Positions 10,581 to 20,044 of a DNA stretch of 64,000 bases are shown here, in pieces. A program made the position numbers and the translations under genes. This DNA comes from Bacillus sp. CH140a_4T (GTDB lineage Bacteria > Bacillota > Bacilli > Bacillales > Bacillaceae_G). Where the stretch lies: the NCBI RefSeq assembly GCF_008923725.1, contig NZ_WBPF01000013.1, positions 682,001 through 746,000 of the forward strand. The letters run 5' to 3'. Each line of letters begins with the position of its first letter. Positions within the stretch are counted from its first letter, which is position 1. The notes beneath the pieces were generated by a model. That model ran no database searches. It had not been told where the DNA came from and worked only from the letters and a program-made list of their open reading frames with translations.

Positions 10581-11015
10581 ATGAAAAAAATAAAGGATGA
10601 ACGCCTCATTCTGCAAACGTTAAAAAACGTACGTATTGCCTTTCTTTTTCAATCACTTGGTATAATTGGAATTTTAGGCTATATCGGATTCACTGAAGGA
10701 ATGGATCAAATTACGAAATCTCCATTGTGGCTATTATTTATTCTTACGAGTATCGTACTTAGTTATTTACAGTTAAGTGTTTCAATTGATGTAGAAGAAA
10801 GTGAAAAGGAAATAAAATTAACTCCTTATTACAAAATTGTTTTACGTTCTCTTATTGTAGGAATCGTTATGGCTATTATTTATATTATTTTCAGTCCAGA
10901 AAGACCTCTCTTTGAAGCTATTTTAACAGGTGGTATTCTCTTCATATGCTTTTTAGGTTCTTATTCCGTTAGTTATTTCATTAAAAAACGTCGTTTACAA
11001 GATGACGATGAATAA
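10581..11015 (+). CDS. Four-helix membrane protein of unknown function
   Basis: A 144-residue protein with four hydrophobic segments in two pairs (about residues 17-35, 45-64, 86-104 and 110-130) and a charged tail ending KKRRLQDDDE. I do not recognise a characterised family. The ATG at 10581 is chosen because AGGAG lies nine bases upstream; the in-frame ATG at 10572 overlaps that site. The gene stands alone, divergent from the small RNA candidate, and is followed by a terminator at 11015-11045. Confidence 0.7.
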   Translation: MKKIKDERLILQTLKNVRIAFLFQSLGIIGILGYIGFTEGMDQITKSPLWLLFILTSIVLSYLQLSVSIDVEESEKEIKLTPYYKIVLRSLIVGIVMAIIYIIFSPERPLFEAILTGGILFICFLGSYSVSYFIKKRRLQDDDE

Positions 11016-11045
11016 AGAGAAAGGGCTAGCCCTTCCTCTTTTGTT
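11015..11045. terminator. Terminator after the 10581 gene
   Basis: Arms of 11 bases (AAGAGAAAGGG and CCCTTCCTCTT, one mismatch) enclose CTAG and are followed by TTGTTTT. A convergent gene begins to end at 11049. Confidence 0.75.
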
Positions 11046-11048
11046 TTA

Positions 11049-11696
11049 CTATCGCATAGTACCAGTTAAACCGTAACGGATGTCTCGGAACATATTTGTT
11101 ATGTCACGGTTGAAATCGTTTGTAACTGTACCGTTACGCAGTCGTGTACTCATTGCATCGACACGTGTAAACATGTCATTTCTTACAGAAACATATACGT
11201 TTCTGTTTCCAACTTCATTTGCAACAGCTTGACGAACTTCATTTGCCATCGCTGTTTCATTTGTTACTGGATTACGCGGTTTTACCGCAATCGCTACATC
11301 GTTTCCATATACAACTGTAGACACACGGTCTACGTTATTCATACGTTTCACACGATTTGTAATTTTTTCTGCTGTTTTACCATCATTGTTAATGTATGAA
11401 TTGTTCATTGTAATATTACGAGTTGGATGCGGATTCGCAATTTGCCCGTTGTAATTTACATCACGGTAATAATTGTTATATCCTGTACCGTTACGACCAT
11501 TTCTATATGTTACATAATCTGTATAACGATCATTACGCGTTACATTATCACGATACTGGTGTGTATCATTATAAGATGTACGGTCGTAATTGTAGTTACG
11601 TCCATCCATTGCATTGTTATCTTTCGGTGTACCACATGCAGCTAATGCACTGGTAACTAACAAAGAAGCAGCAATCACTTTTACTTTCGTATTCAA
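11049..11696 (-). CDS. YhcN/YlaJ family spore lipoprotein
   Basis: This 215-residue protein has a lipoprotein signal with the lipobox LAAC (Cys at about 21). A tyrosine- and asparagine-rich low-complexity segment (residues about 30-90) comes next. The conserved YhcN/YlaJ domain follows, with KITNRVKRMNNVDRVSTVVYGNDVAIAV. Such proteins are found in the inner membrane region of spores and affect germination and outgrowth. The gene lies downstream of safA in the same direction, but about 180 bases separate them and a terminator-like hairpin lies after safA, so it is probably expressed separately. Confidence 0.85.
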   Translation of the reverse strand: MNTKVKVIAASLLVTSALAACGTPKDNNAMDGRNYNYDRTSYNDTHQYRDNVTRNDRYTDYVTYRNGRNGTGYNNYYRDVNYNGQIANPHPTRNITMNNSYINNDGKTAEKITNRVKRMNNVDRVSTVVYGNDVAIAVKPRNPVTNETAMANEVRQAVANEVGNRNVYVSVRNDMFTRVDAMSTRLRNGTVTNDFNRDITNMFRDIRYGLTGTMR

Positions 11697-11848
11697 TACA
11701 AAAACCCCCTCTGTTAGAATGAGCTTCTCCTCTGAAAAGCTCCCTCTTATGATGAGTAACAGAGAAGGTTTTTACACTGTTAATATTTCACTGGGGATTT
11801 TCTAACATTTGATGTAAATCTTCCGTTTCCAGAACGACTCTACATACA

Positions 11849-11876
11849 AAAAAGGCGGGAATACTCCCACCTTTTT
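11849..11876 (-). terminator. Terminator after safA
   Basis: Arms AAAAAGGCGGGA and TCCCACCTTTTT, with one unpaired position, enclose ATAC. The A-run on the left gives U residues for the minus-strand safA transcript. The stem touches the safA stop codon. Confidence 0.75.
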
Positions 11877-13666
11877 TAAACTTCCTCTTCGTCCTCTTCT
11901 TCTGAAACTGGATCTCCAAATACATTTGCTGGATCTGGTTGGTAATACATCGTTCCTGGCTGCGGTGCATATGCCGATTGAGTTGGTTGATAATATAAAG
12001 GATTTGCATATTGCGGACCGCCTGGTTGTGGACTATATAGTCTACTTTCTCCTCCGCATCCACAATCTTCCTCACCTTGTACGAGCGGCGGCATATTATT
12101 ATCCATTGGCATCATATTTGGATTTGGCATAGATGTATATTGCGGTCCAAACGGCGCTCCTTGCTGATACGGCATTTGATATGGATTTTGTTGTTGATAA
12201 TACGGATTTGGCGGCATCATAGGTTGGTGGTATGGCATTTGATATGGCAGCATATTCGGTGGTTGATTGTTATCCATGATTGGCATCATATTTGGCATTT
12301 GATTGTTATCCATGATTGGCATCATATTTGGTATTTGATTATTATCCATGATTGGCATTATATTCGGTGGTTGATTGTTATCCATGATTGGCATTATATT
12401 TGGCATTTGGTTATTATCCATTATCGGCATGATGTTTGGTATTGGGTTATTATCCATGATTGGCATTATGTTTGGTGGTTGATTGTTATCCATGATTGGC
12501 ATTATATTCGGTGGTTGATTGTTATCCATGATTGGCATTATATTCGGTGGTTGATTGTTATCCATTATCGGCATGATGTTTGGTGGTTGATTGTTATCCA
12601 TGATTGGCATTATATTCGGTGGTTGATTGTTATCCATGATTGGCATTATGTTTGGTGGTTGATTGTTATCCATGATTGGCATTATATTCGGTGGTTGATT
12701 GTTATCCATTATCGGCATTATGTTTGGTGGTTGATTGTTATCCATGATTGGCATGATGTTTGGTACTTGAATATTTGGCGGTATAACTTGTGGAATCACT
12801 ACATTTTCTTTCGATACATTTGGTGACACAATATTTCCTACATTTTCTTTCTTCACTTGCGGTGACACGATGTTTCCTACATTTTCTTTCTTCACTTGCG
12901 GTGATACGATGTTTCCTACATTTTCTTTCTTTACTTGCGGTGATACGATGTTTCCTACATTTTCTTTCTTTACTTGCGGTGATACGATGTTATTTTTTTT
13001 CGTTTGCGGAGAAATGACGTTATTAGGTTTCATCTTATTAATTTGAGGAGCAATTAACTCGCTTCCTTTTTTAATTACATCTGAAATTTTATATTCTTTT
13101 TTCGCTTTTATTGGTGGTTGCGGCGGCTGTGGTAAAACATTTACTGAGAACTTCGTGTTTTCTTTCTCTGCTGGTTTTTGTTTTTCTATAACAGGCGGTT
13201 TTTGAATAACAGACGGTTTTTCAACTGGTTTTTCTATTTGAATTGGCTTTTCTTTTTGCACTTCTTTTTGCGGCTTCACTTGCATTTCCTTTTGTGGTTT
13301 TACCTGTACTTCTTTTTGCGGTTTTACTTGCACTTCTTTTTGTGTTTGTTGCATAGCAGGCTGTTGTGTAATTGGTGCTGATTGATACGTAACTTCTTCT
13401 TCATCTTCTATTCCAAGCGGAGTTGGCGTTGCTGCAAATTCTTTTTGTTGCACTTCTTTTACATATTGTTTTGGAGGTGCTGAACCTGCTCCAGCCTGCT
13501 GTTTTACATGAACACTGTTTGATGGCACTTTAATTTTCATACCTGGCATAATTAAATCTGGATTACTAAGTTGTGTATTTGTTTTTTTCAACGTATCAAA
13601 ATCCACTCCGTACTTTTTCGCAATTTTCCAAAGGGTATCCCCTTTTTGCACGATATGAATTTTCAA
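11876..13666 (-). CDS. safA: SafA-type LysM spore coat morphogenetic protein with tandem repeats
   Basis: A 596-residue protein. Residues 1-47 are a LysM domain (MKIHIVQKGDTLWKIAKKYG, LIMPGMKIKVP), which in SafA anchors the protein to the spore cortex-coat interface. It is followed by KPQKEVQV repeats, five copies of a 13-residue unit (NIVSPQVKKENVG) and about 14 copies of a 12-residue unit (NIMPIMDNNQPP). A proline- and tyrosine-rich tail contains CGCGG and ends in an acidic stretch. The start codon is TTG, supported by a perfect AGGAGG just upstream and by alignment of the LysM start. The neighbour nadA is the same as in B. subtilis. Repeat number is expected to vary between strains. Confidence 0.9.
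   Translation of the reverse strand: MKIHIVQKGDTLWKIAKKYGVDFDTLKKTNTQLSNPDLIMPGMKIKVPSNSVHVKQQAGAGSAPPKQYVKEVQQKEFAATPTPLGIEDEEEVTYQSAPITQQPAMQQTQKEVQVKPQKEVQVKPQKEMQVKPQKEVQKEKPIQIEKPVEKPSVIQKPPVIEKQKPAEKENTKFSVNVLPQPPQPPIKAKKEYKISDVIKKGSELIAPQINKMKPNNVISPQTKKNNIVSPQVKKENVGNIVSPQVKKENVGNIVSPQVKKENVGNIVSPQVKKENVGNIVSPNVSKENVVIPQVIPPNIQVPNIMPIMDNNQPPNIMPIMDNNQPPNIMPIMDNNQPPNIMPIMDNNQPPNIMPIMDNNQPPNIMPIMDNNQPPNIMPIMDNNQPPNIMPIMDNNQPPNIMPIMDNNPIPNIMPIMDNNQMPNIMPIMDNNQPPNIMPIMDNNQIPNMMPIMDNNQMPNMMPIMDNNQPPNMLPYQMPYHQPMMPPNPYYQQQNPYQMPYQQGAPFGPQYTSMPNPNMMPMDNNMPPLVQGEEDCGCGGESRLYSPQPGGPQYANPLYYQPTQSAYAPQPGTMYYQPDPANVFGDPVSEEEDEEEV
12252..12756 (-). repeat. 36-bp tandem repeat array in safA
   Basis: About 14 in-frame copies of a 36-base unit encode NIMPIMDNNQPP or close variants. 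Variation is mostly at the last three residues (QPP, QMP, QIP, PIP) and in N(I/M)MP. The copies are very alike at DNA level, which points to recent expansion by slippage or recombination. Confidence 0.92.
12804..13012 (-). repeat. 39-bp tandem repeat array in safA
   Basis: Five in-frame copies of a 39-base unit encode NIVSPQVKKENVG, the last one diverged (SPNVSKENV), with a weaker related unit (ISPQTKKN) upstream. The array is separated from the 36-bp array by only a short linker. Confidence 0.88.
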
Positions 13667-13892
13667 ATTTTCCCCCTCCTGTATAACTTATCTATAAGTA
13701 ACAAACCTCATGAAGTAACACCTTCTAAATAACATGAACTTCTTTTCACTTTTAACACTTCTTCTATTTCCAATTTAGTTCGAAGTGAAATAAGCATCAA
13801 AAAAATCGCAATGATTTCTTCAAAACAATGTATGCCCATTTCGTTCTCGTTATGATTATATGTATGAAAAAAGCAACGGGAATCCCGCTGCT

Positions 13893-14999
13893 TTACACAC
13901 GCTCTAACATACGATTTAATGCAAGAACCGCTTCTTCGGTCACTTGTTTATCAACGCTAATAACGTTAATTTCTTCTCCTCTTTCTACCGTTTCAAGCGC
14001 CCATAATAAGTGCGGCAGATCAATTCGGTTCATCGTTAAACACGGACACATAAATGGATTAAGTGAAACAATTTCTTTATCTGGATGTTGCTGAATAATT
14101 CGGTTCACTAAATTCATCTCTGTACCAATTGCCCATTTACTTCCAGGTAGCGCCGCTTCAATCATATCAATAATATATTTCGTTGATCCTGCGTAATCCG
14201 AAGCAGCTACAACTTCATAGCAACATTCCGGATGTACGATAATATTCATATCTGGATGATTTTTCCTTACATTCTCAATATTTTTCACTGTAAAGTTTTG
14301 ATGTACTGAACAATGCCCTTTCCATAAAATGACTTGAATTTCTTCTATGTCTCCATCGTACTCTAATGAATCTATATGCGGGTCCCATACTGCCATTTTA
14401 TCTAACGGGATACCTAAATCGTAAGCTGTATTTCTTCCTAAATGTTGGTCCGGTAAAAAGACAAGGCGCTCTTTTTGTGTAAATGCCCAAGATACCATTT
14501 GTTTTGCATTAGAGGAAGTTACTGTCGCTCCGCCATTACGACCGCAAAACGCTTTAATTGCAGCTGTAGAGTTAACATACGTTAACGGAATCATCGTATC
14601 TCCAAATAATTTTGTGAGCTCTTTCCACGCTCTTTCTGTTTGTTCGATATCTGCCATATCTGCCATCGAACAACCTGCACGCATATCTGGCAAAATAACG
14701 ATTTGATCATCTGTCGTTAACATATCTGCTGTTTCTGCCATAAAGTGTACACCGCAAAATACAATATATTTTGCTTCTTTATTACTCGCTGCAACTTGTG
14801 CAAGCTGAAGTGAATCTCCTGTGGCATCAGAAAATTGTACCACTTCATCTTTTTGGTAATGATGTCCTGGAATAAATAGTGTTTTCCCCATTTTTTCTTT
14901 AATTTCACGAACGCGCTTTTCCATATCTTCTATTGTCATCGTGTAATAACGCTCTGGTAACATCGTTTCAATCGGTTGAACTTTTTCTAAAATACTCAT
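13893..14999 (-). CDS. nadA: Quinolinate synthase A
   Basis: NadA condenses iminoaspartate with dihydroxyacetone phosphate to quinolinate, using a [4Fe-4S] cluster, in NAD synthesis. The 368-residue protein has the family motifs [20 protein letters not shown] in its N-terminal third and the cluster cysteines in [15 protein letters not shown] and [10 protein letters not shown]. It is the last gene of nadB-nadC-nadA, whose transcript probably depends on the NiaR-type operator at 17441-17490. About 225 bases separate it from safA. Confidence 0.96.
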   Translation of the reverse strand: MSILEKVQPIETMLPERYYTMTIEDMEKRVREIKEKMGKTLFIPGHHYQKDEVVQFSDATGDSLQLAQVAASNKEAKYIVFCGVHFMAETADMLTTDDQIVILPDMRAGCSMADMADIEQTERAWKELTKLFGDTMIPLTYVNSTAAIKAFCGRNGGATVTSSNAKQMVSWAFTQKERLVFLPDQHLGRNTAYDLGIPLDKMAVWDPHIDSLEYDGDIEEIQVILWKGHCSVHQNFTVKNIENVRKNHPDMNIIVHPECCYEVVAASDYAGSTKYIIDMIEAALPGSKWAIGTEMNLVNRIIQQHPDKEIVSLNPFMCPCLTMNRIDLPHLLWALETVERGEEINVISVDKQVTEEAVLALNRMLERV

Positions 15000-15029
15000 A
15001 TCCCTTTCTCCCCCTCTAAGCCACTTTCC

Positions 15030-15863
15030 TTACACCTCTATGTTGAAACTAATATCAAGTGCTTTCACTGAATGTGTTAACGCTCCAAGTGAAATATAAT
15101 CTACCCCTGTTTTTCCGTATTTCGATAAATCTTCAATTGTAATGCCTCCTGATGCTTCCGTAACGATGGCACTTGGTACAAGTTTTGAAAACTCTCGAAT
15201 CTCATCTGGTGTACGGTTATCAAACATAATAATATCTGCACCAGCAGCTACAGCTTCTCTCACTTGCTCCTCTGTTTCTGTTTCCACTTCCACTTTCACC
15301 ATATGCCCTAATTTTTCTTTCACCGATGTAACAGCTTTCGTAATAGAACCAGCAAAAGCAATATGATTGTCTTTAATCATGACACCGTCATATAAACCGA
15401 AACGGTGATTAAATCCGCCTCCGCACACGACTGCATACTTATCAAACATACGTAGACCCGGCATTGTTTTTCGCGTATCGCAAATACGTGTATGGCTGCT
15501 ATTTAAAGCAAGAACAACTTTATGTGTCATCGTAGCTATCCCGCTCATACGCTGGATAACGTTTAATATAACGCGCTCTGCCGTTAATAACGAAGCAATT
15601 GGCCCTTGCGCAGTTGCTATTATTTCGCCCTTTTCTACAAGATCTCCATCTTTTTTATGGAGCTCTACTTCAATTCTTTCATCAATCAATTTAAATCCTT
15701 CTTCAATTACTAAACGCCCCACAAAGACACCTGTATCCTTCGCAAGAAACGTTCCTTTTGAAAGTAAATTGTCTGGAAAAATAAGCTGAGATGTTACATC
15801 TCTTTCTCCTATATCTTCTAGAAAAAATCGATTTAATGCTTCTTTAACTTTAATCGTGTTCAT
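15030..15863 (-). CDS. nadC: Nicotinate-nucleotide pyrophosphorylase (carboxylating)
   Basis: NadC converts quinolinate and PRPP to nicotinate mononucleotide. The 277-residue protein shows the family pattern: FFLEDIGERDVTS near the start, VILNVIQRMSGIAT in the middle, DTRKTMPGLR (substrate-binding), and IKDNHI. The start at 15863 is preferred over one at 15890 because AGAGGGG lies just ahead. The gene lies between nadB (20 bases upstream) and nadA (30 bases downstream). Confidence 0.96.
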   Translation of the reverse strand: MNTIKVKEALNRFFLEDIGERDVTSQLIFPDNLLSKGTFLAKDTGVFVGRLVIEEGFKLIDERIEVELHKKDGDLVEKGEIIATAQGPIASLLTAERVILNVIQRMSGIATMTHKVVLALNSSHTRICDTRKTMPGLRMFDKYAVVCGGGFNHRFGLYDGVMIKDNHIAFAGSITKAVTSVKEKLGHMVKVEVETETEEQVREAVAAGADIIMFDNRTPDEIREFSKLVPSAIVTEASGGITIEDLSKYGKTGVDYISLGALTHSVKALDISFNIEV

Positions 15864-15882
15864 AAAGCCCCTCTTCCCTTCA

Positions 15883-17412
15883 TCACACAAGTTGTAGTTT
15901 TCTTTTCATTCGAACGATCTCTTTTTTCACGCTATTTCTATCTGGATAATCACTTCGGTAATGACCACCAATACTCTCTTCTCTTTGCAAAGCTGATACG
16001 ACTATAAGCTCACAGACTGTTACCATATTAATAAGCGTTATCTCTTCATTTGTAAGAGCATCATGTTGTAATATCATATTTCGAACACCGTACTTACTAA
16101 GCCATCTCTTTGCATAAGATAAACTTTGCTCTGTTCGCACAATCCCAACATATTTCATCATGCATTCTTGTATTTCTTCTTTCGCCGGCAAATGATTCAG
16201 AACAATAAATTTCTTTTCCTTCTCAGCGAAGTTGTTCAATCCGTCTTTTGCCGCTTTCGTTAAAATATGTTTTCCTATTCTTTTTCCAAACACAAGACCT
16301 TCTAATAATGAATTACTGGCTAACCTATTTGCTCCATGAACACCGTTACAAGCTACTTCACCGACCGCATATAAATTTGGAATGGACGTCTCCCCATCAC
16401 AATTCGTTTTCACGCCGCCCATATGAAAATGAGCACCGGGTACGACCGGAATACGTTTTGTATTTATATCGACACCATTCTTTTTACACAATGATGATAC
16501 AGTCGGAAAACGTTCTTCAAAATTTTGGATAGACTCGATGTTCAAATACACTTTTTCACCCGCCAAAAGCTGTTCATGAATCGCTCTTGCCACTACATCA
16601 CGCGGAGCGAGATCGTGATCATGGTGTATATCCATCATAAAACGCTGCCCTTTTCCATTTATAAGGACAGCTCCTTCACCACGGACAGCTTCAGAGACGA
16701 GGCCGCAGCATCGCCCGTTCGCGTATAACATCGTTGGATGAAATTGTACAAACTCTAAATCTACGAGCTCCCCGCCTGCGCGGTATACCATCGCAAGTCC
16801 ATCACCCGTAATTGTCTTATCGTTAGAAGTAAAAGCGTATAAACCGCCAATCCCACCTGTTGCTAACACTGTATAATCTGCAACGTAACGCTTCAGTTTC
16901 CCTTCACTATTTCGTGTCAAAACTCCAACACATTTATCATTTTCTATAATAAAATCGAGCACCATTTCCTGTTCCACTACCGTAACGTGCGGAGCTACTT
17001 CTTGAATGAAATGCTCTAATAAATTCTTTCCTGTTGCATCGCCACCTGCATGTAAAATGCGACGCTTTCGATGTGCACCTTCTTTTCCAAGATGAGGACC
17101 CGTTTCATCTCCATCAAATTTCATTCCATTTTCAATGAGATTATTTATTTCTTTTGGTCCTTCCTTAACTAAATAAAGAACCACTTCTTCATTGTTATAA
17201 TGACACCCTGCTACTAACGTATCTTCAAAATGATCATTTGGATTGTCATATGTAGCAACCGCTGCGGCAATTCCGCCTTGCGCTAAATATGTATTATTAT
17301 TACGGTTCGTTTCCTTTGTGATAATAATCACATTCTTTTCGTGACAAATCTCTTTCGCAATACGAAGTGCCGCAACGCCACTTCCAATAATTAAGACATC
17401 TGCACTTGGCAT
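15883..17412 (-). CDS. nadB: L-aspartate oxidase
   Basis: NadB is the flavoenzyme that oxidises aspartate to iminoaspartate, the substrate of NadA. The 509-residue protein begins with the FAD-binding motif LIIGSGVAALRIAKE. It carries LAQGGIAAAV, the active-site region HFHMGGV and the second FAD contact GVHGANRLASNSLLEGL. It is the first gene of the nadBCA operon and is divergent from nifS-niaR across a NiaR-like operator. Confidence 0.96.
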   Translation of the reverse strand: MPSADVLIIGSGVAALRIAKEICHEKNVIIITKETNRNNNTYLAQGGIAAAVATYDNPNDHFEDTLVAGCHYNNEEVVLYLVKEGPKEINNLIENGMKFDGDETGPHLGKEGAHRKRRILHAGGDATGKNLLEHFIQEVAPHVTVVEQEMVLDFIIENDKCVGVLTRNSEGKLKRYVADYTVLATGGIGGLYAFTSNDKTITGDGLAMVYRAGGELVDLEFVQFHPTMLYANGRCCGLVSEAVRGEGAVLINGKGQRFMMDIHHDHDLAPRDVVARAIHEQLLAGEKVYLNIESIQNFEERFPTVSSLCKKNGVDINTKRIPVVPGAHFHMGGVKTNCDGETSIPNLYAVGEVACNGVHGANRLASNSLLEGLVFGKRIGKHILTKAAKDGLNNFAEKEKKFIVLNHLPAKEEIQECMMKYVGIVRTEQSLSYAKRWLSKYGVRNMILQHDALTNEEITLINMVTVCELIVVSALQREESIGGHYRSDYPDRNSVKKEIVRMKRKLQLV

Positions 17413-17440
17413 AATTGTTGCCTCCTACTTTACACTTTTC

Positions 17441-17490
17441 AACTGTCTTGACACCTATATTTACATAGTTTTAAAATAATGACAAGAGTT
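17441..17490. promoter_or_regulatory. NiaR-like operator and divergent promoter for nadBCA and nifS-niaR
   Basis: AACTGTCTTGACA at 17441-17453 and an imperfect inverted copy TGACAAGAGTT at 17480-17490 flank an AT-rich centre containing TGACACCTATATTTACA (17449-17465), which resembles NiaR (YrxA) operators. A plus-strand promoter TTGACA (17448-17453) with TAAAAT (17472-17477) overlaps it. Nicotinate-bound NiaR, encoded by the second plus-strand gene, would repress both directions. Confidence 0.72.
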
Positions 17491-17564
17491 TTTTTATAAT
17501 TCTTATTTTCACTACCATTTAAAAAATAAAAGAAATGTAACTCTTACTAGAGAGAGGACCTTAC

Positions 17565-18707
17565 ATGATGATATATCTTGACTATGCAGCTACTACACCT
17601 ATGAGCGTGGAAGCATTACAAACATATATGAAAGCAGCATCGCAATACTTCGGAAATGAGCAAAGTTTACATGATATTGGAGGAACAGCTTCTTCTTTAT
17701 TACAAGTTTGCAGAAAAACATTTGCTGATATGATTGGAGGAAAAGAACAAGGGGTATTCTTCACGAGCGGCGGCTCGGAATCTAACTATCTTGCGATTCA
17801 ATCTCTTCTAAATGCCCGAAATAAGAAGCATATTATTACGACACCTATGGAACACGCATCCATTCGAAGTTATTTTCAATCCTTACAATTAGAAGGGTAT
17901 ACAATTACTGAAATTCCTGTTGATAAAGATGGGCGAATTCATTTAGATGATTTAGAAACAGCAATTACAGAGAATACTGTTCTAGCAAGTATACAGCACG
18001 GAAACTCTGAAATCGGAACCGTCCAAAACATCCTAGAAATCGGGGCACTTTTAAAAAAATATAACGTTTTATTTCATTCCGATTGTGTGCAAACATTTGG
18101 TAAGCTTCCTATCAATGTTTTTGAGATGGGGATTGATAGTCTTTCTGTTTCAGCACATAAAATTTACGGACCAAAAGGTGTTGGCGCTTGCTATATAAAC
18201 CCGCAAGTTCGCTGGGCACAAATATTTCCGGGAACTTCTCACGAAAAGGGGTTTCGCCCAGGTACAGTGAACGTTCCTGGCATCGCATCTTTTTTAACAG
18301 CTGCTGAGAATATATTAAAAAGTCAGCAGGAAGAAAGCTTACGTTTTAAAGAGTTACGATCCTACTTTTTAGAACGATTACAAGCACTTCCTCTAGAAAT
18401 TCAAGTAGAAGGACATTCTACTTCTTGTTTACCACATATTATTGGGGTTACAATAAAAGGAATAGAAGGTCAATATACAATGCTAGAATGTAATCGCCAC
18501 GGTATTGCCATTTCTACCGGAAGTGCTTGCCAAGTCGGTAAACAAGAACCTTCGAAAACAATGCTTGCAATTGGAAAAACGTATGAAGAGGCAAAACAAT
18601 ATGTCCGCTTCTCTTTCGGACAACAAACAACGAAAGATCAAATTGATACTACTATTCATGCACTACACACAATTGGAAATCAATTTTATAGAGGTGTTAA
18701 ATCATAA
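17565..18707 (+). CDS. nifS: NifS-type cysteine desulfurase of the NAD operon
   Basis: A 380-residue PLP-dependent enzyme that takes sulfur from cysteine. The nifS next to nadB in Bacillus supplies sulfur for the NadA iron-sulfur cluster. The protein shows MIYLDYAATTPM at the start, the PLP lysine in SAHKIYGPKGVG near residue 205 and the catalytic cysteine in STGSACQVG near residue 325. AGAGAGG precedes the ATG. The stop overlaps the start of niaR by one base. Confidence 0.94.
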   Translation: MMIYLDYAATTPMSVEALQTYMKAASQYFGNEQSLHDIGGTASSLLQVCRKTFADMIGGKEQGVFFTSGGSESNYLAIQSLLNARNKKHIITTPMEHASIRSYFQSLQLEGYTITEIPVDKDGRIHLDDLETAITENTVLASIQHGNSEIGTVQNILEIGALLKKYNVLFHSDCVQTFGKLPINVFEMGIDSLSVSAHKIYGPKGVGACYINPQVRWAQIFPGTSHEKGFRPGTVNVPGIASFLTAAENILKSQQEESLRFKELRSYFLERLQALPLEIQVEGHSTSCLPHIIGVTIKGIEGQYTMLECNRHGIAISTGSACQVGKQEPSKTMLAIGKTYEEAKQYVRFSFGQQTTKDQIDTTIHALHTIGNQFYRGVKS

Positions 18708-19249
18708 TGAAACAAAATGACCAAAAAAAGATTTTAGGTGAAGAAAGACGACAACTTATCCTTCAGTGGCTTCTCACTGCAAATGAACCGTTATCTGGGA
18801 ATGAACTATCGAAAAAAACAAATGTAAGCCGACAAGTTATCGTGCAAGATATTTCCTTGCTTAAAGCACGAAACGAACCAATTATTGCAACTGCTCAAGG
18901 ATATTTATATTTAAAACCACAAGAGAAACAACAAGCTTTCGAACGCGTAATTGTATGCCAACATAAACCAGCGGAAGTACGTCAAGAACTTACAATGCTT
19001 GTTGATCACGGCGTTACGATCAAAGATGTAAAAGTTGAGCACCCTGTATACGGTGACTTAACAGCATCCATCATGGTAAGTAATCGCTTTGATGTAGAGC
19101 AATATTTACAAAAAATCGAAAACACAAATGCTTCCTATCTTTCGCAACTAACAGATGGTATTCACTTACATACAATTGAGGCAGATTCAAAAGAAAAGTT
19201 AGACGCTGCTTGTGAGGCACTAGATAAAGCAGGATTTCTCGTTTACTAA
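18707..19249 (+). CDS. niaR: NiaR (YrxA) nicotinate-responsive transcription repressor
   Basis: This 180-residue protein has an N-terminal winged helix-turn-helix (about residues 12-55, NELSKKTNVSRQVIVQDI) and a C-terminal 3H domain with spaced histidines (HGVTIKDVKVEHPVYG, DGIHLHTI). NiaR represses NAD synthesis genes when nicotinate is plentiful. It is translationally coupled to nifS, and its likely operator lies upstream of nifS. A terminator follows. Confidence 0.93.
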   Translation: MKQNDQKKILGEERRQLILQWLLTANEPLSGNELSKKTNVSRQVIVQDISLLKARNEPIIATAQGYLYLKPQEKQQAFERVIVCQHKPAEVRQELTMLVDHGVTIKDVKVEHPVYGDLTASIMVSNRFDVEQYLQKIENTNASYLSQLTDGIHLHTIEADSKEKLDAACEALDKAGFLVY

Positions 19250-19256
19250 TTCATGT

Positions 19257-19293
19257 AAAGCACAGATTTTTTTATCATTCTCTGTGCTTTTTT
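19257..19293 (+). terminator. Terminator after niaR
   Basis: AAAGCACAGA and TCTGTGCTTT form a perfect 10-bp stem, followed by a run of T. Confidence 0.87.
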
Positions 19294-19333
19294 AATGCTA
19301 TAATATTGTAATCAATTGTAAAGGGGATCAAAA

Positions 19334-19981
19334 ATGGGAATTGAACTCGTTCACTTTAGCATTGGCAAACCGAAACAAATGAAATATAGCGAAGATAAAG
19401 AAATGATTACTGGTATATGTAAAGAACTTACAGAAGAAGCTTTTCTCTCAAAAGATGGATTTCGTGGTGATGATGTAGCGGATTTAAAACACCACGGGGG
19501 ACCTGACCGCGCAGTTTGTGTGTACCCACACGAGCATTACGCACTATGGGAAGAAGAATTTCAAACTACGCTTCCAGCTTCCACATTTGGCGAAAACATT
19601 ACCGTAACAAATATGTTAGAGCGTGATGTTAGCATTGGAGATACATATCAACTAGGTGAAGCAATCATTCAGGTCACACAAGCAAGAGTACCTTGTAGCA
19701 CTATTTCAAAACGCCTTGGTATTCCTGGCATACTTCCGCGCATTGTAGCAACTGGATTTACTGGTTACCTATGCCGCGTTCTTCAAGAAGGTATTGTACG
19801 TAAAGATTCTAAAATTACATTACTAGAACGTCAACCGAGCAATGTATCTGTTTTGTTCTCTAACGAAATTTATTTTCATAATAGAAAAGATAAAGATGGC
19901 ATTGAAAAGATTCTTGCTGTTCCAGAACTAGCTGATGTTTGGCGTGGTCAGCTAGAAGATCGTCTTGCGAAGTTAAAATAA
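19334..19981 (+). CDS. MOSC-domain protein (YiiM-like)
   Basis: A 215-residue MOSC (molybdenum cofactor sulfurase C-terminal) domain protein. It shows GFRGDDVADLKHHGGPDRAVCVYP near residues 40-65, FGENITV near 84 and the conserved cysteine in QARVPCSTISKRLG near 125. A three-helix C-terminal part follows as in YiiM/YflK. These proteins are thought to act in sulfur-carrier or N-hydroxylated substrate metabolism; the exact substrate is not readable. AAAGGGGAT precedes the ATG. It stands alone. Confidence 0.87.
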   Translation: MGIELVHFSIGKPKQMKYSEDKEMITGICKELTEEAFLSKDGFRGDDVADLKHHGGPDRAVCVYPHEHYALWEEEFQTTLPASTFGENITVTNMLERDVSIGDTYQLGEAIIQVTQARVPCSTISKRLGIPGILPRIVATGFTGYLCRVLQEGIVRKDSKITLLERQPSNVSVLFSNEIYFHNRKDKDGIEKILAVPELADVWRGQLEDRLAKLK

Positions 19982-19984
19982 AGA

Positions 19985-20012
19985 ATCCCACCATTTATAG
20001 GTGGGATTTTAT
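19985..20012. terminator. Terminator between the MOSC gene and pheA
   Basis: AATCCCACC and GGTGGGATT form a 9-bp stem with a seven-base loop, followed by TTTATTTA. The convergent gene pheA ends 32 bases further on. Confidence 0.85.
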
Positions 20013-20044
20013 TTATCTATCACAAGGTATAACCTAACTCCCCC

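Noticed and set aside
11788-12075. A 95-codon minus-strand reading beside the safA C-terminus
   Set aside because: It overlaps safA in another frame and extends past its terminator; composition is not protein-like.
12077-12826. A 249-codon open reading on the plus strand rich in W, H and I
   Set aside because: It is the antisense shadow of the safA tandem repeat; its repeats mirror the 36-bp unit and it has no ribosome-binding site or sensible composition.
12252-13012. Regular spaced repeats resembling a CRISPR array
   Set aside because: The repeats are contiguous without unique spacers and stay in the safA reading frame, so they are coding repeats.
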